Source of the DNA: JAUZRW01 sp034437755
GTDB taxonomy: Bacteria; Chloroflexota; Anaerolineae; Aggregatilineales; Phototrophicaceae
Direction of reading: 5' to 3'
NCBI GenBank assembly: GCA_034437755.1
Contig: DAOTTV010000156.1
Coordinates: 1 to 12,926 of the forward strand
Length of the DNA: 12,926 nt
The position numbers and the translations under genes are program-made. This document shows, one piece after another, positions 7,802-12,926 of this stretch. The notes below the pieces were generated by a model. That model worked only from the letters and a program-made list of their open reading frames with translations, was not told where the DNA came from and searched no databases. How positions within the stretch are numbered: position 1 is the first letter of the stretch; each line of letters begins with the position of its first letter.

Positions 7802-7838
7802 GATGGCACGCGCTCCGCACGCGCGCGCAGATGGCACG
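7802..7838. repeat. Pair of 9-bp direct repeats in a GC-rich spacer
   Basis: GATGGCACG occurs at 7802-7810 and again at 7830-7838, 28 bases apart start to start, with an alternating GC stretch (7821-7828) between them. The pair lies just upstream of the histidine-kinase promoter, close to three helical turns apart, so it could be an activator site. It could also be chance in GC-rich DNA. No canonical terminator for the upstream gene is visible here. Confidence 0.4.
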
Positions 7839-7843
7839 ACAGG

Positions 7844-8860
7844 TTACGGGTTGCGCGTCTCCAATTGTATCGTGAAGCGCACCGCTAGCGCATCCTCAGC
7901 GAGCGTGATCGTGTCAAAGGCGACGCGATAAGCCGCGTCCAGTGTTGATAAGCGTTGGAGCATGGCTCGTTGGATGTCCTCGCGCGCGCTGGCGATGAAA
8001 TCTTCTGGCAGGTCGTTGGCGGCGTTCAGGATTTGCCCGTTGTAGCTTGCTTCCGTCAGCAAGAGCTGCAAGCGTCCATCGCTGACCTGCGGCGTGAAGG
8101 TCAGCGCGATGGTGTCGTCTGTCACCACATCGCTGAAGTCGTAGCGGATGCCAGTCGGCATGATGGCGATTGTCGCGCGCGCATCAGTCACGCCATCGGC
8201 TTCCAGCGCAATCGCTAGATTCTCGTTCATCACCAGTTCGTTCGTCTCCAGCGTGATGTGCAGGCGATCGGTCTCGGCGTTGTAGGTCATCTCGCTATCA
8301 ATGCCGAAGCGTGCCAGCAGAGAATCGAGACGACTGCCGACGAAACCCACATCGTCACGCATGGCTAGATAGACAGCAGTCGCGGTTGTACTGCGTTGCG
8401 CCCGTCGATTTGCCGATCCGGTCGTGATGGCGCTGATGGTCGCCGCGGCGCGGGTCGCGTTGGCTTCGCGTGTTGATAACACCTGTGTGCCGTACACACT
8501 GCGCGTGACCGCATTCTGCGTGAAGAAGGCCTGACTGGTGGCGGCAACCCGCGTGCCAAAATCAGCACGAGTGGCGACCGAGCGCGTGCTGATCGCCTGT
8601 CCCGTCTCCCGAATCGCGGTCGAACGAACGGCGCGGGTTTCGGCGGCACGATCGACGATCGCACGCTGGGTTTGTCGCGATTGCGTCAGGGCGACCTGAC
8701 GGGTCTCGGCGCGCTGGGTGCGGCTCGCGATGGCGGTTGGGTCAAGCTGGGCTGTTGTCGCCGGCACAATCAGCCCGCTGACCAGTAAGAACGCGAGCAA
8801 GATCAGCGATGCACTGACGATCATATAGGGAGCAGAGATGCGGGTTTTCATGCGATTCAT
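7844..8860 (-). CDS. Single-pass surface protein with eleven 11-residue Thr/Arg/Ala repeats
   Basis: I do not recognise a named family for this 338-residue protein. It has a short basic N-terminus, one hydrophobic segment (about 11-32) that is either an uncleaved anchor or a signal peptide, a repeat stalk of exactly 11 x 11 residues (41-161), and a C-terminal domain (about 165-338) with alternating strands and one amphipathic helix (about 290-312). Two sections of similar build within this domain suggest a lipid- or ligand-binding alpha/beta fold, but this is not secure. There are no Cys residues and no enzymatic motif. The likely place is the cell envelope, with the stalk holding the C-terminal domain away from the membrane. 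ATG 8860 is used; a second ATG nine bases later (8851) is equally possible, and neither has a clear Shine-Dalgarno. The gene precedes the histidine-kinase unit by 127 bases. Confidence 0.8.
   Translation of the reverse strand: MNRMKTRISAPYMIVSASLILLAFLLVSGLIVPATTAQLDPTAIASRTQRAETRQVALTQSRQTQRAIVDRAAETRAVRSTAIRETGQAISTRSVATRADFGTRVAATSQAFFTQNAVTRSVYGTQVLSTREANATRAAATISAITTGSANRRAQRSTTATAVYLAMRDDVGFVGSRLDSLLARFGIDSEMTYNAETDRLHITLETNELVMNENLAIALEADGVTDARATIAIMPTGIRYDFSDVVTDDTIALTFTPQVSDGRLQLLLTEASYNGQILNAANDLPEDFIASAREDIQRAMLQRLSTLDAAYRVAFDTITLAEDALAVRFTIQLETRNP
8378..8740 (-). repeat. Region coding for eleven tandem 11-residue repeats
   Basis: Residues 41-161 of the surface protein divide without gaps into eleven units of 11, for example ETRAVRSTAIR, ATRADFGTRVA, VTRSVYGTQVL and STREANATRAA. 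Thr occupies position 2 in ten of eleven units and position 8 in ten of eleven. Position 3 is often Arg, and positions 5 and 11 are mostly Ala, Val or Leu. The codons differ between units, so the array is old and held by selection on protein rather than a recent DNA duplication. An 11-residue period matches three turns of alpha helix (hendecad). Confidence 0.85.
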
Positions 8861-9002
8861 CCATATTCACTAGTCATCACAAGCGCCGGATCACGCTATC
8901 ATTCCGAAGGATAACACCCGCCGCCTGACAAACCAATATCACAACGCAAATCGTACAACAGCCCGCCTCGCACACATACGCCAGACTTTTCAGTCGGTTT
9001 GC

Positions 9003-9031
9003 TTGCGTTTGATACACCTGTGCTATACAAT
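9003..9031 (+). promoter_or_regulatory. Promoter of the VOC gene
   Basis: TTGCGT (9003-9008) and TACAAT (9026-9031) are separated by 17 bases, with start of transcription expected near 9038. The leader of about 34 bases contains the AAGAAGGA ribosome binding site. The opposite-strand surface-protein gene starts at 8860, leaving about 210 bases in which I found no convincing minus-strand promoter. Confidence 0.55.
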
Positions 9032-9071
9032 GAGAGGGCAGACCGAACAAATTTACAAGAAGGAACGCATC

Positions 9072-9440
9072 ATGACAATCACGCTGGAAAATATCACAAT
9101 GGCGGTGACCAACCTCGATGAGATGGTGGTCTTTTATAATGCCGTGTTCGAGACTGAGCTACACCCGACCGAACCGCACCCCGGCATCCGCGCATTTAGC
9201 GGGCCGATTGCGGGCATCGAATGGGTACTCGTGCCGAACACAGTCGCGCAGGTCAACGCACAGCAGAATCGCCATCAGTTGCAATTCATGGTCACCGATG
9301 CCGAGAAAATGATCGAACGGGCGATTGCCAACGGTGGCACGCCCATCGACGAAGCCGAAGAGCGCAACGGACGCATTGCCGGGTCGGTCTATGATCCGGA
9401 CGGGAACAGTCTGGTGTTTGTACAACGCCCGCCTGCCTGA
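9072..9440 (+). CDS. VOC (glyoxalase/bleomycin-resistance/dioxygenase fold) protein, metal ligands altered
   Basis: This 122-residue protein is the size of a single VOC monomer, which normally forms a domain-swapped or paired dimer. The fold signature is clear: ITMAVTNLDEMVVFYNAVFETEL at the start, HQLQFMVTDAEKMIERAIANGG in the middle, and YDPDGNSLVFVQRP at the end. Typical metal-dependent members use His near residue 7 and Glu in DPDGNxxE. Here these are Asn (N7) and Val (V115), while H68 is kept. The metal centre is therefore probably absent or changed, and the protein may bind a ligand (as in drug-sequestering VOC proteins) rather than catalyse glyoxalase chemistry. The start at 9072 has AAGAAGGA at 9057-9064. 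An in-frame ATG at 9003 lies inside the promoter and is rejected. Confidence 0.87.
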   Translation: MTITLENITMAVTNLDEMVVFYNAVFETELHPTEPHPGIRAFSGPIAGIEWVLVPNTVAQVNAQQNRHQLQFMVTDAEKMIERAIANGGTPIDEAEERNGRIAGSVYDPDGNSLVFVQRPPA

Positions 9441-9451
9441 CGCTTAACCTA

Positions 9452-9473
9452 TGTCAACGATGACAAAATTTTT
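9452..9473 (+). terminator. Weak terminator-like hairpin after the VOC gene
   Basis: TGTCA (9452-9456) pairs with TGACA (9461-9465) around a four-base loop, followed by AAA and five Ts (9469-9473). The stem is only five pairs and AT-rich, so termination would be partial. It lies 11 bases after the stop codon and directly before the next gene's promoter. Confidence 0.3.
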
Positions 9474-9498
9474 CAAGTCTGGCAGAAAGCGATATACT
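9470..9498 (+). promoter_or_regulatory. Candidate promoter of the acidic GNAT-fold gene
   Basis: TTTTCA (9470-9475) is followed after 17 bases by TATACT (9493-9498), five of six -10 consensus bases. This gives a leader of about 34 bases carrying AAGGG (9526-9530), eight bases before ATG 9539. Confidence 0.45.
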
Positions 9499-9538
9499 TA
9501 CTCAATATGTATCAACGAGAAAAATAAGGGCAAGTTTT

Positions 9539-10096
9539 ATGAGTGAGCCAGAATTTGTTATCCGCGCCTTGATGCGCGAAGACCGCGAATGGGTCGCACG
9601 CTTTTTAGACGATCATTGGTTGACGACGCAAATCGTCTCGCGCGGGAAGGTGCTATACGGACATCTGCTCCCCGGTTTCGTTGCTGAGCGCCCTCTGCCG
9701 CCCGATGAAGACGAGACCGAAGCCGAAGACGAGGATGCAACCGAGTTGAATCCGCTTGTCCGCATGGAGAAGATCGGTCTACTGACCTACAATATTGAAG
9801 CTCAAGAGTGCGAAATCACGACACTCGATAGTACCGAAGACAATGAAGCGATCGACATCGCCCTGATTGACGACCTGAAGCACGCGATGAAAGAACAGGG
9901 CTTGCATCGCATCTGGGTGGTAACCACCAATGACAATCTCGAAGCACTCCGCTTTTATCAGCAGAACGACTTCACGCTGGTGGCTGTCCATAGCAATGCC
10001 ATCGAGCAAGCGCGCCGCCTGAAGCCCCAAATCCCGATTGTGGGTGATCATGATATTCCCATCCGCGATGAAATCGAGTTGGAGTATGTGCTGTGA
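9539..10096 (+). CDS. GNAT-fold N-acetyltransferase-like protein with acidic insert
   Basis: This 185-residue protein resembles GNAT acyl-CoA N-acetyltransferases: an N-terminal FVIRALMREDREWVARFL strand and helix, a central sheet with IGLLTYNIEAQECEITTL, and the motif B segment IWVVTTNDNLEALRFYQQNDFTLV (about 125-148). Two things are odd. Residues 56-66 are nine acidic residues out of eleven, lying between sheet strands where most members have a short turn. The acetyl-CoA pyrophosphate loop, usually R/Q-x-x-G-x-G/A before the first long helix, reads STEDNEAIDIAL with no glycines. The protein may bind CoA poorly or serve another role. The C-terminal part after about 150 (RRLKPQIPIVGDHDIPIRDEIELEY) is kept in a subgroup I recall with this fold but cannot name. 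ATG 9539 has AAGGG eight bases upstream. The gene is monocistronic and converges on the ABC transporter. Confidence 0.82.
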   Translation: MSEPEFVIRALMREDREWVARFLDDHWLTTQIVSRGKVLYGHLLPGFVAERPLPPDEDETEAEDEDATELNPLVRMEKIGLLTYNIEAQECEITTLDSTEDNEAIDIALIDDLKHAMKEQGLHRIWVVTTNDNLEALRFYQQNDFTLVAVHSNAIEQARRLKPQIPIVGDHDIPIRDEIELEYVL

Positions 10097-10105
10097 TGCG
10101 CTATC

Positions 10106-10135
10106 GCCTCCTGCCTGCACTAGATTGTAGGAGGC
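10106..10135. terminator. Hairpin between convergent GNAT and ABC genes
   Basis: GCCTCCT (10106-10112) pairs with AGGAGGC (10129-10135) with a 16-base loop, in the 43-base gap between the two stop codons. Neither strand has a proper T tract after the stem, so it may be a weak bidirectional terminator or an RNA 3'-end stabiliser. Confidence 0.4.
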
Positions 10136-10139
10136 TGTC

Positions 10140-11945
10140 TCATGGGGTCGCGAGTACGGCGACCATCGCCGCGTAATGTCCGTCGGCAGCGATCAAGTCG
10201 GCATGGGTGCCGCTCTCGACAATTTCGCCATGATCCAGCACGATGATGTGATCAGCGCTCTGCACGGTACTCAGGCGATGCGCGACGACGAAAGTCGTGC
10301 GCCCCTGCCGCAGACGATCAAGCCCCTGTTGGATTTTGCGCTCCGTGACTCCGTCTAGCGCCGATGTTGCCTCATCCAGAATCAACACCCGCGGATCGCG
10401 TATCAGGGCGCGGGCGATGGCGAGCCGTTGCTTTTGTCCCCCGCTCAAGCGCACGGCATTTTCGCCCAGATAGGTATCTAAGCCCTGTGGCATCTCAGCG
10501 ACGAACTCGGCGACGTGCGATGCCTGTAAGACCTGTTGCAGGTGCGCCTCATCGACATCGCTCACGCCGTATAAAATATTCTCGCGTAATGTGCCATCGA
10601 ACAGCACTGTATCCTGCGGGACGACTGACAGGAAGCGACGATAGGTACGCAGGTCGAGCGTGTTCATGTCTATGCCATCCAGCAGGATGCGTCCGGCGGT
10701 CGGGCGGATGAAGCCGATTATCAAGTTCAGCAGGGTCGATTTACCCGCGCCACTCGGCCCGACAAACGCGATCGTCTCGCCAGCTTTGACCGGCAACGAA
10801 AAATCGTGCAGGGATGAGTCTTTCGTCTCAGGATAGGCGAAGGCGACCTGCTCAAACGTGAAGTTGCCCGTCACGCTGTTGACCTCGCGCTTGTCGCGAT
10901 TGGCTTCGATATCTGGCGATTGTAGGACTTCGCCGATTGAATAGATTGACTCGAAGCCTTTACTGATCTGTGGCAACAAGTTGGTGATCTGCAAGACGGA
11001 GTTGGTCAAGTTCGAGAAGAAGCCCGTGAGCATGATGACATCGCCGACGCTGATCGGGAATATCTGCGTGTATGCCGCGTAACTGGCGAAGGCGAGGCAC
11101 GCAACTTCGAACAGGCGGAAGGACACCCACGACGACGCGCCGAAGATCGCAATCACCGCGTCGAGGCGCATACCCGCCTGCCGCACGCCCCACAGCCGCT
11201 TTTCAACGCGGTCGAGTTCCACGTCTTCGATGCCGTGCGCGCGGGTGACGGGCAAGAGGTGAATCATATCGTTGAAGCCCGACGACATCGCCTCCACCTT
11301 CTGCCGGAAGTCGCGGTTGCGACGGGCGAGAAAGCGTTCCGTCATGCGGACGATGACCACAGCAAGCGGCACCGTCAGCACGAAGAACAGGACGAACTGT
11401 GGCACGCGGATCGCCGTCACCATGAGCGCGAAAAGCACGGTGAAGACCGCCGCCGGCAAGACCTGACTCAACTGCATCGTCAGTTCTTGTAGCACTTCTA
11501 CATCGCGCAAGAGCTTAGAATGTAATGCGCCCGTACTCTTGCGAAAATAAAAGTTCATCGAGAGATATTGCAAGCGACGCGCCATCGCCGCCCGTAGTTT
11601 GGTTTCCATATTGCGCGTCGCGGTGCTGATACGCATGACGAACAGGTAATTGACCGGGATATTCTGCACAAAGATCACTAGCAATAAACCCAGATAGAAC
11701 GCAATCGCCCGTAGCGAGCCATCTTGTGGTTGCGCGATGTGGTCGATAATGGCGGCCGTGATGACGGGCATCGCCCATACGCCACTGTGCTTGATGATGA
11801 AGAAGATCACCGCTAGCACCAGATTGTGCCAGTCGCCACGATAAAGCGCGAAAAAAGTCTTGAGCGGGTACTCGCTATCGTAGCGACGCTCTAATAACGA
11901 TACATCGTCGGGTGTTGGGATAGAGCGCGGATGGATCAAGTGCAT
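10140..11945 (-). CDS. ABC exporter half-transporter (TMD-NBD fusion)
   Basis: This 601-residue protein has an N-terminal six-helix type IV (B-family) exporter domain (about 40-320) and a C-terminal ATPase (about 355-600). ATPase motifs are intact: A-loop Y371, Walker A GPSGAGKST (396-404), Q-loop Q444 in VPQDTVLFDG, signature LSGGQ (500-504), Walker B LILDE (521-525, catalytic E525), D-loop SALD and switch H556 in VAHRLST. Such half-transporters work as homo- or heterodimers in the cytoplasmic membrane and move lipids, peptides or drugs out using ATP. No second half-transporter is next to it, so a homodimer is the simplest guess. The cargo is unknown. ATG 11945 has only a weak purine-rich upstream stretch. 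The 344-base gap upstream holds a promoter, a long hairpin and a candidate small RNA on the same strand. Confidence 0.93.
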   Translation of the reverse strand: MHLIHPRSIPTPDDVSLLERRYDSEYPLKTFFALYRGDWHNLVLAVIFFIIKHSGVWAMPVITAAIIDHIAQPQDGSLRAIAFYLGLLLVIFVQNIPVNYLFVMRISTATRNMETKLRAAMARRLQYLSMNFYFRKSTGALHSKLLRDVEVLQELTMQLSQVLPAAVFTVLFALMVTAIRVPQFVLFFVLTVPLAVVIVRMTERFLARRNRDFRQKVEAMSSGFNDMIHLLPVTRAHGIEDVELDRVEKRLWGVRQAGMRLDAVIAIFGASSWVSFRLFEVACLAFASYAAYTQIFPISVGDVIMLTGFFSNLTNSVLQITNLLPQISKGFESIYSIGEVLQSPDIEANRDKREVNSVTGNFTFEQVAFAYPETKDSSLHDFSLPVKAGETIAFVGPSGAGKSTLLNLIIGFIRPTAGRILLDGIDMNTLDLRTYRRFLSVVPQDTVLFDGTLRENILYGVSDVDEAHLQQVLQASHVAEFVAEMPQGLDTYLGENAVRLSGGQKQRLAIARALIRDPRVLILDEATSALDGVTERKIQQGLDRLRQGRTTFVVAHRLSTVQSADHIIVLDHGEIVESGTHADLIAADGHYAAMVAVLATP

Positions 11946-11995
11946 CAGTCGGCTTTGTAGCTTTCGCTGGGTAGTGATTGGATTTAGTGTATCTT

Positions 11996-12023
11996 ATCCT
12001 AATCGCTTGTGGGCAAGTTTCAA
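11996..12023 (-). promoter_or_regulatory. Candidate proximal promoter of the ABC transporter
   Basis: On the minus strand TTGAAA (12023-12018) is followed after 16 bases by TAGGAT (12001-11996), giving a leader of about 45 bases. It lies downstream of the 14-bp hairpin, so the transporter could be transcribed even if that hairpin terminates the upstream transcript. The -10 matches four of six bases. Confidence 0.4.
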
Positions 12024-12031
12024 GCGCCAAC

Positions 12032-12158
12032 CATAACAAGAGAGCGACTCACGCATGTGAGTCGCTCTCTCGGGACAAATATCAGGGGGATTTATGCACT
12101 CAGCAACATATGTCTAATATCATGTTGCTGATTTGCGTTATACCAACGCAATAAACTG
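12032..12158 (-). ncRNA. Candidate structured small RNA or ABC-transporter leader
   Basis: A near-consensus promoter (12165-12193) would start a transcript near 12158 running leftward. In order it contains a 7-bp stem-loop TTGCGTT/AACGCAA (12151-12145 with 12139-12133), and a 9-10-bp stem-loop CAGCAACAT/ATGTTGCTG (12130-12122 with 12109-12101). A single-stranded stretch with a CCCCC run (complement of 12085-12089) follows, and then a perfect 14-bp stem (12070-12057 with 12052-12039) trailed by TTGTTAT. No protein longer than a few residues fits. The layout (promoter, folded body, C-rich loop, terminal hairpin) is that of a trans-acting small RNA. The alternative is a leader or attenuator of the ABC transporter 94 bases further on. 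I do not recognise any known RNA family. Confidence 0.5.
12039..12070 (-). terminator. Perfect 14-bp hairpin, probable terminator
   Basis: Fourteen perfect pairs (12039-12052 with 12057-12070) enclose a four-base loop (GCAT). On the minus strand the stem is followed by TTGTTAT, a poor T tract. On the plus strand the following bases (CGGGACAAAT) are not T-rich. It most likely ends the small transcript from the promoter at 12165-12193, and possibly the GNAT transcript. Confidence 0.6.
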
Positions 12159-12164
12159 CTTAGA

Positions 12165-12193
12165 AATATAGCGCAATGTTGAATGCCTGTCAA
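12165..12193 (-). promoter_or_regulatory. Near-consensus sigma-70-type promoter with flanking dyad
   Basis: On the minus strand TTGACA (12193-12188), a perfect -35, and TATATT (12170-12165), five of six -10 bases, are separated by the optimal 17 bases. This is the best promoter match in the window. The -35 sits inside an inverted repeat, TTGAATG (12179-12185) with CATTCAA (12201-12207), which could be a repressor operator. There is no protein-coding gene until 11945. Confidence 0.6.
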
Positions 12194-12289
12194 GGCAACA
12201 CATTCAAATTGGCTTGAATTGTTGTTAAAGAATATTGACAATGAATTTAACATGAGCATAAACAACCCCGTTAAGCCCTCACCCCGCGC

Positions 12290-12802
12290 TCAGGCATCGC
12301 GGCGCATGATAGCATAGGCGATGTCGCCCTTGAAGAAGGCGAAGCCACTGTGTAAGTACGTCCAATCGTGCTGTTGATAAAAGCGCTGTGCCGCGTGATT
12401 ATGCACCTGTGTCGAGAGCAGGAGGCGCGGGTAAGGTTGCTTCTGGATGATTTCATCGTGCAAACGTCCGCCAATGCCACGACCGCGCCACTCACGCAAC
12501 ACGTTGAGTTGCGTTAAAATCCAGGCCTCTTGCAGAGCAGGATGGGCCGCGCCGACACGACGGGCAACGGTGCGCGTCCACCAGTCCTGCGGGCGCGCCG
12601 CCACGCCAAAGCTCATGCCGACTACGCGCTCTTGCTCGGTATCCACAGCGACCAACCCCAGAAAATCTTCCAGCGCTAAAAATTCGTCGAAGAACTGGCG
12701 CGTATAATCCGCGCTGAAGTTGGTGTAATCGCGATAGACGTGCATCGCGCCCGCGAGATAGGACGATTGTGCCGTCAAGGCTTGGATAGTGATCGTGGAC
12801 AT
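12290..12802 (-). CDS. GNAT family N-acetyltransferase
   Basis: This 170-residue protein transfers an acetyl group from acetyl-CoA to an amine; the substrate is not predictable. The fold reads in order: N-terminal strand and helices with an aromatic patch (YRDYTNFSADYTRQFFDEF), a strand carrying ERVVGMSFGV, then LTQLNVLREWRGRGIGGRLHDEI with the intact R-G-R-G-I-G pyrophosphate loop (106-111). It ends with LLLSTQVHNHAAQRFYQQHDW (motif B with the conserved Tyr at about 142). The start at 12802 is chosen because the conserved domain begins there. A frame from 12892 adds 30 Pro/Lys/Gly-rich residues that are translated from the intergenic hairpin repeat. No Shine-Dalgarno is obvious before 12802. 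Unlike the other GNAT-fold gene in this window (9539-10096), this one keeps its CoA-binding motif. Confidence 0.88.
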   Translation of the reverse strand: MSTITIQALTAQSSYLAGAMHVYRDYTNFSADYTRQFFDEFLALEDFLGLVAVDTEQERVVGMSFGVAARPQDWWTRTVARRVGAAHPALQEAWILTQLNVLREWRGRGIGGRLHDEIIQKQPYPRLLLSTQVHNHAAQRFYQQHDWTYLHSGFAFFKGDIAYAIMRRDA

Positions 12803-12863
12803 TGGCGTATCTGACCTATAGCAATGAATGGATGGCTCTTTGGGATTTCGCGTGGTTTTTGTC

Positions 12864-12909
12864 GCAGGGGCTTTGCCCCCGCACCCCCACAAGGAACTAT
12901 CGTTCCTTG
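12864..12909. repeat. Double-hairpin intergenic repeat (REP-like)
   Basis: Two adjacent palindromes lie at the right edge. The first is a G/C-rich stem GGGGC-TTT-GCCCC (12867-12879) that can extend to 12864-12882 past one mismatch. The second is an 8-bp perfect stem CAAGGAAC-TATC-GTTCCTTG (12890-12909). They are joined by a C-rich spacer. G/C-block hairpins with a C-rich linker like this are typical of dispersed extragenic palindromes in many bacteria. Copy number cannot be judged from one window. Confidence 0.5.
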
Positions 12910-12926
12910 ACCTTGTTCATTTTGAA

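Noticed and set aside
8989..9000. GACT-TTTC-AGTC as a terminator or operator upstream of the VOC gene
   Set aside because: Four pairs with no T tract is within chance expectation.
10124..10129. A minus-strand TACAAT as a promoter
   Set aside because: It lies after the stop codon of the ABC gene, inside the loop of the hairpin at 10106-10135, has no suitable -35 and leads only into the antisense of the GNAT-fold gene.
12101..12130. A micro-ORF on the minus strand inside the candidate RNA as an attenuator leader peptide
   Set aside because: The possible peptides are five to seven residues long, have no Shine-Dalgarno, and show no run of a regulatory amino acid codon.
12223..12252. A TGTTAAA/TTTAACA inverted repeat as terminator of the right-hand GNAT gene
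   Set aside because: The stem is seven AT-rich pairs with a 16-base loop and no T tract on the minus strand, so it is too weak to call.
12235..12262. A plus-strand promoter, TTGACA (12235-12240) with CATAAA after 16 bases
   Set aside because: The -10 is weak and it would only transcribe antisense into the 3' end of the GNAT gene. AT-rich DNA yields such matches easily.
12803..12892. A 30-residue N-terminal extension of the right-hand GNAT gene
   Set aside because: The extension is read through the intergenic hairpin repeat, is Gly/Pro/Lys-rich and has no counterpart in the fold. The domain begins at the ATG at 12802.
1..12926. A defence island, CRISPR array, prophage or integrative element
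   Set aside because: No cas, restriction, toxin-antitoxin, integrase, transposase or phage gene is present, no spaced direct-repeat array is visible, and there is no att-like boundary or tRNA.

Overview
The window reads as chromosomal DNA of moderately high G+C, most likely from an uncultured Chloroflexota lineage near the Anaerolineae. That placement is an inference. It rests on a ribonuclease J, a membrane-anchored clan-A glycosidase with a Ca-loop-like insert, a hybrid kinase with two PAS domains, and a Thr/Arg/Ala-rich surface stalk of a type common in that phylum. There are no rRNA or tRNA genes, no insertion sequence and no CRISPR array.

Layout, left to right. The 3' half of an RNase J gene (+) enters from the left edge and ends at a clear intrinsic terminator. 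It converges on a minus-strand pair: a doubly membrane-anchored glycoside hydrolase (933-2762) and, upstream of it, a LuxR-type regulator with a degenerate receiver domain (2812-3438). A compact divergent intergenic region with operator-like dyads separates these from an SRPBCC-fold protein (+, 3629-4096). Next comes a minus-strand two-gene unit with a 4-base ATGA overlap: a hybrid sensor histidine kinase (5203-7716) followed by a PfkB/RfaE1-type sugar kinase (4169-5206). Upstream of it is a single-pass surface protein (7844-8860) with eleven exact 11-residue repeats. Two small plus-strand genes follow, a VOC-fold protein (9072-9440) and a GNAT-fold protein (9539-10096). Both lack residues their families normally need for catalysis or cofactor binding. 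A minus-strand ABC exporter half-transporter (10140-11945) and a second, canonical GNAT acetyltransferase (12290-12802) close the gene set. The right edge holds two adjacent hairpins typical of a dispersed intergenic repeat.

The genes do not form one obvious pathway. The theme is signalling, cell surface and small-molecule modification. The most unusual non-coding stretch is 11946-12289. It is AT-rich and holds a near-consensus minus-strand promoter (TTGACA, 17 bases, TATATT) followed by three stem-loops, the last a perfect 14-bp stem. This looks like an independent small RNA of about 125 nt, or a structured leader of the ABC transporter.

Several minus-strand genes and the VOC gene share a TACAAT -10 element. 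Start sites were moved from the longest frame to the ribosome-binding-site-supported codon for the SRPBCC and VOC genes, and to the domain-consistent codon for the right-hand GNAT gene.
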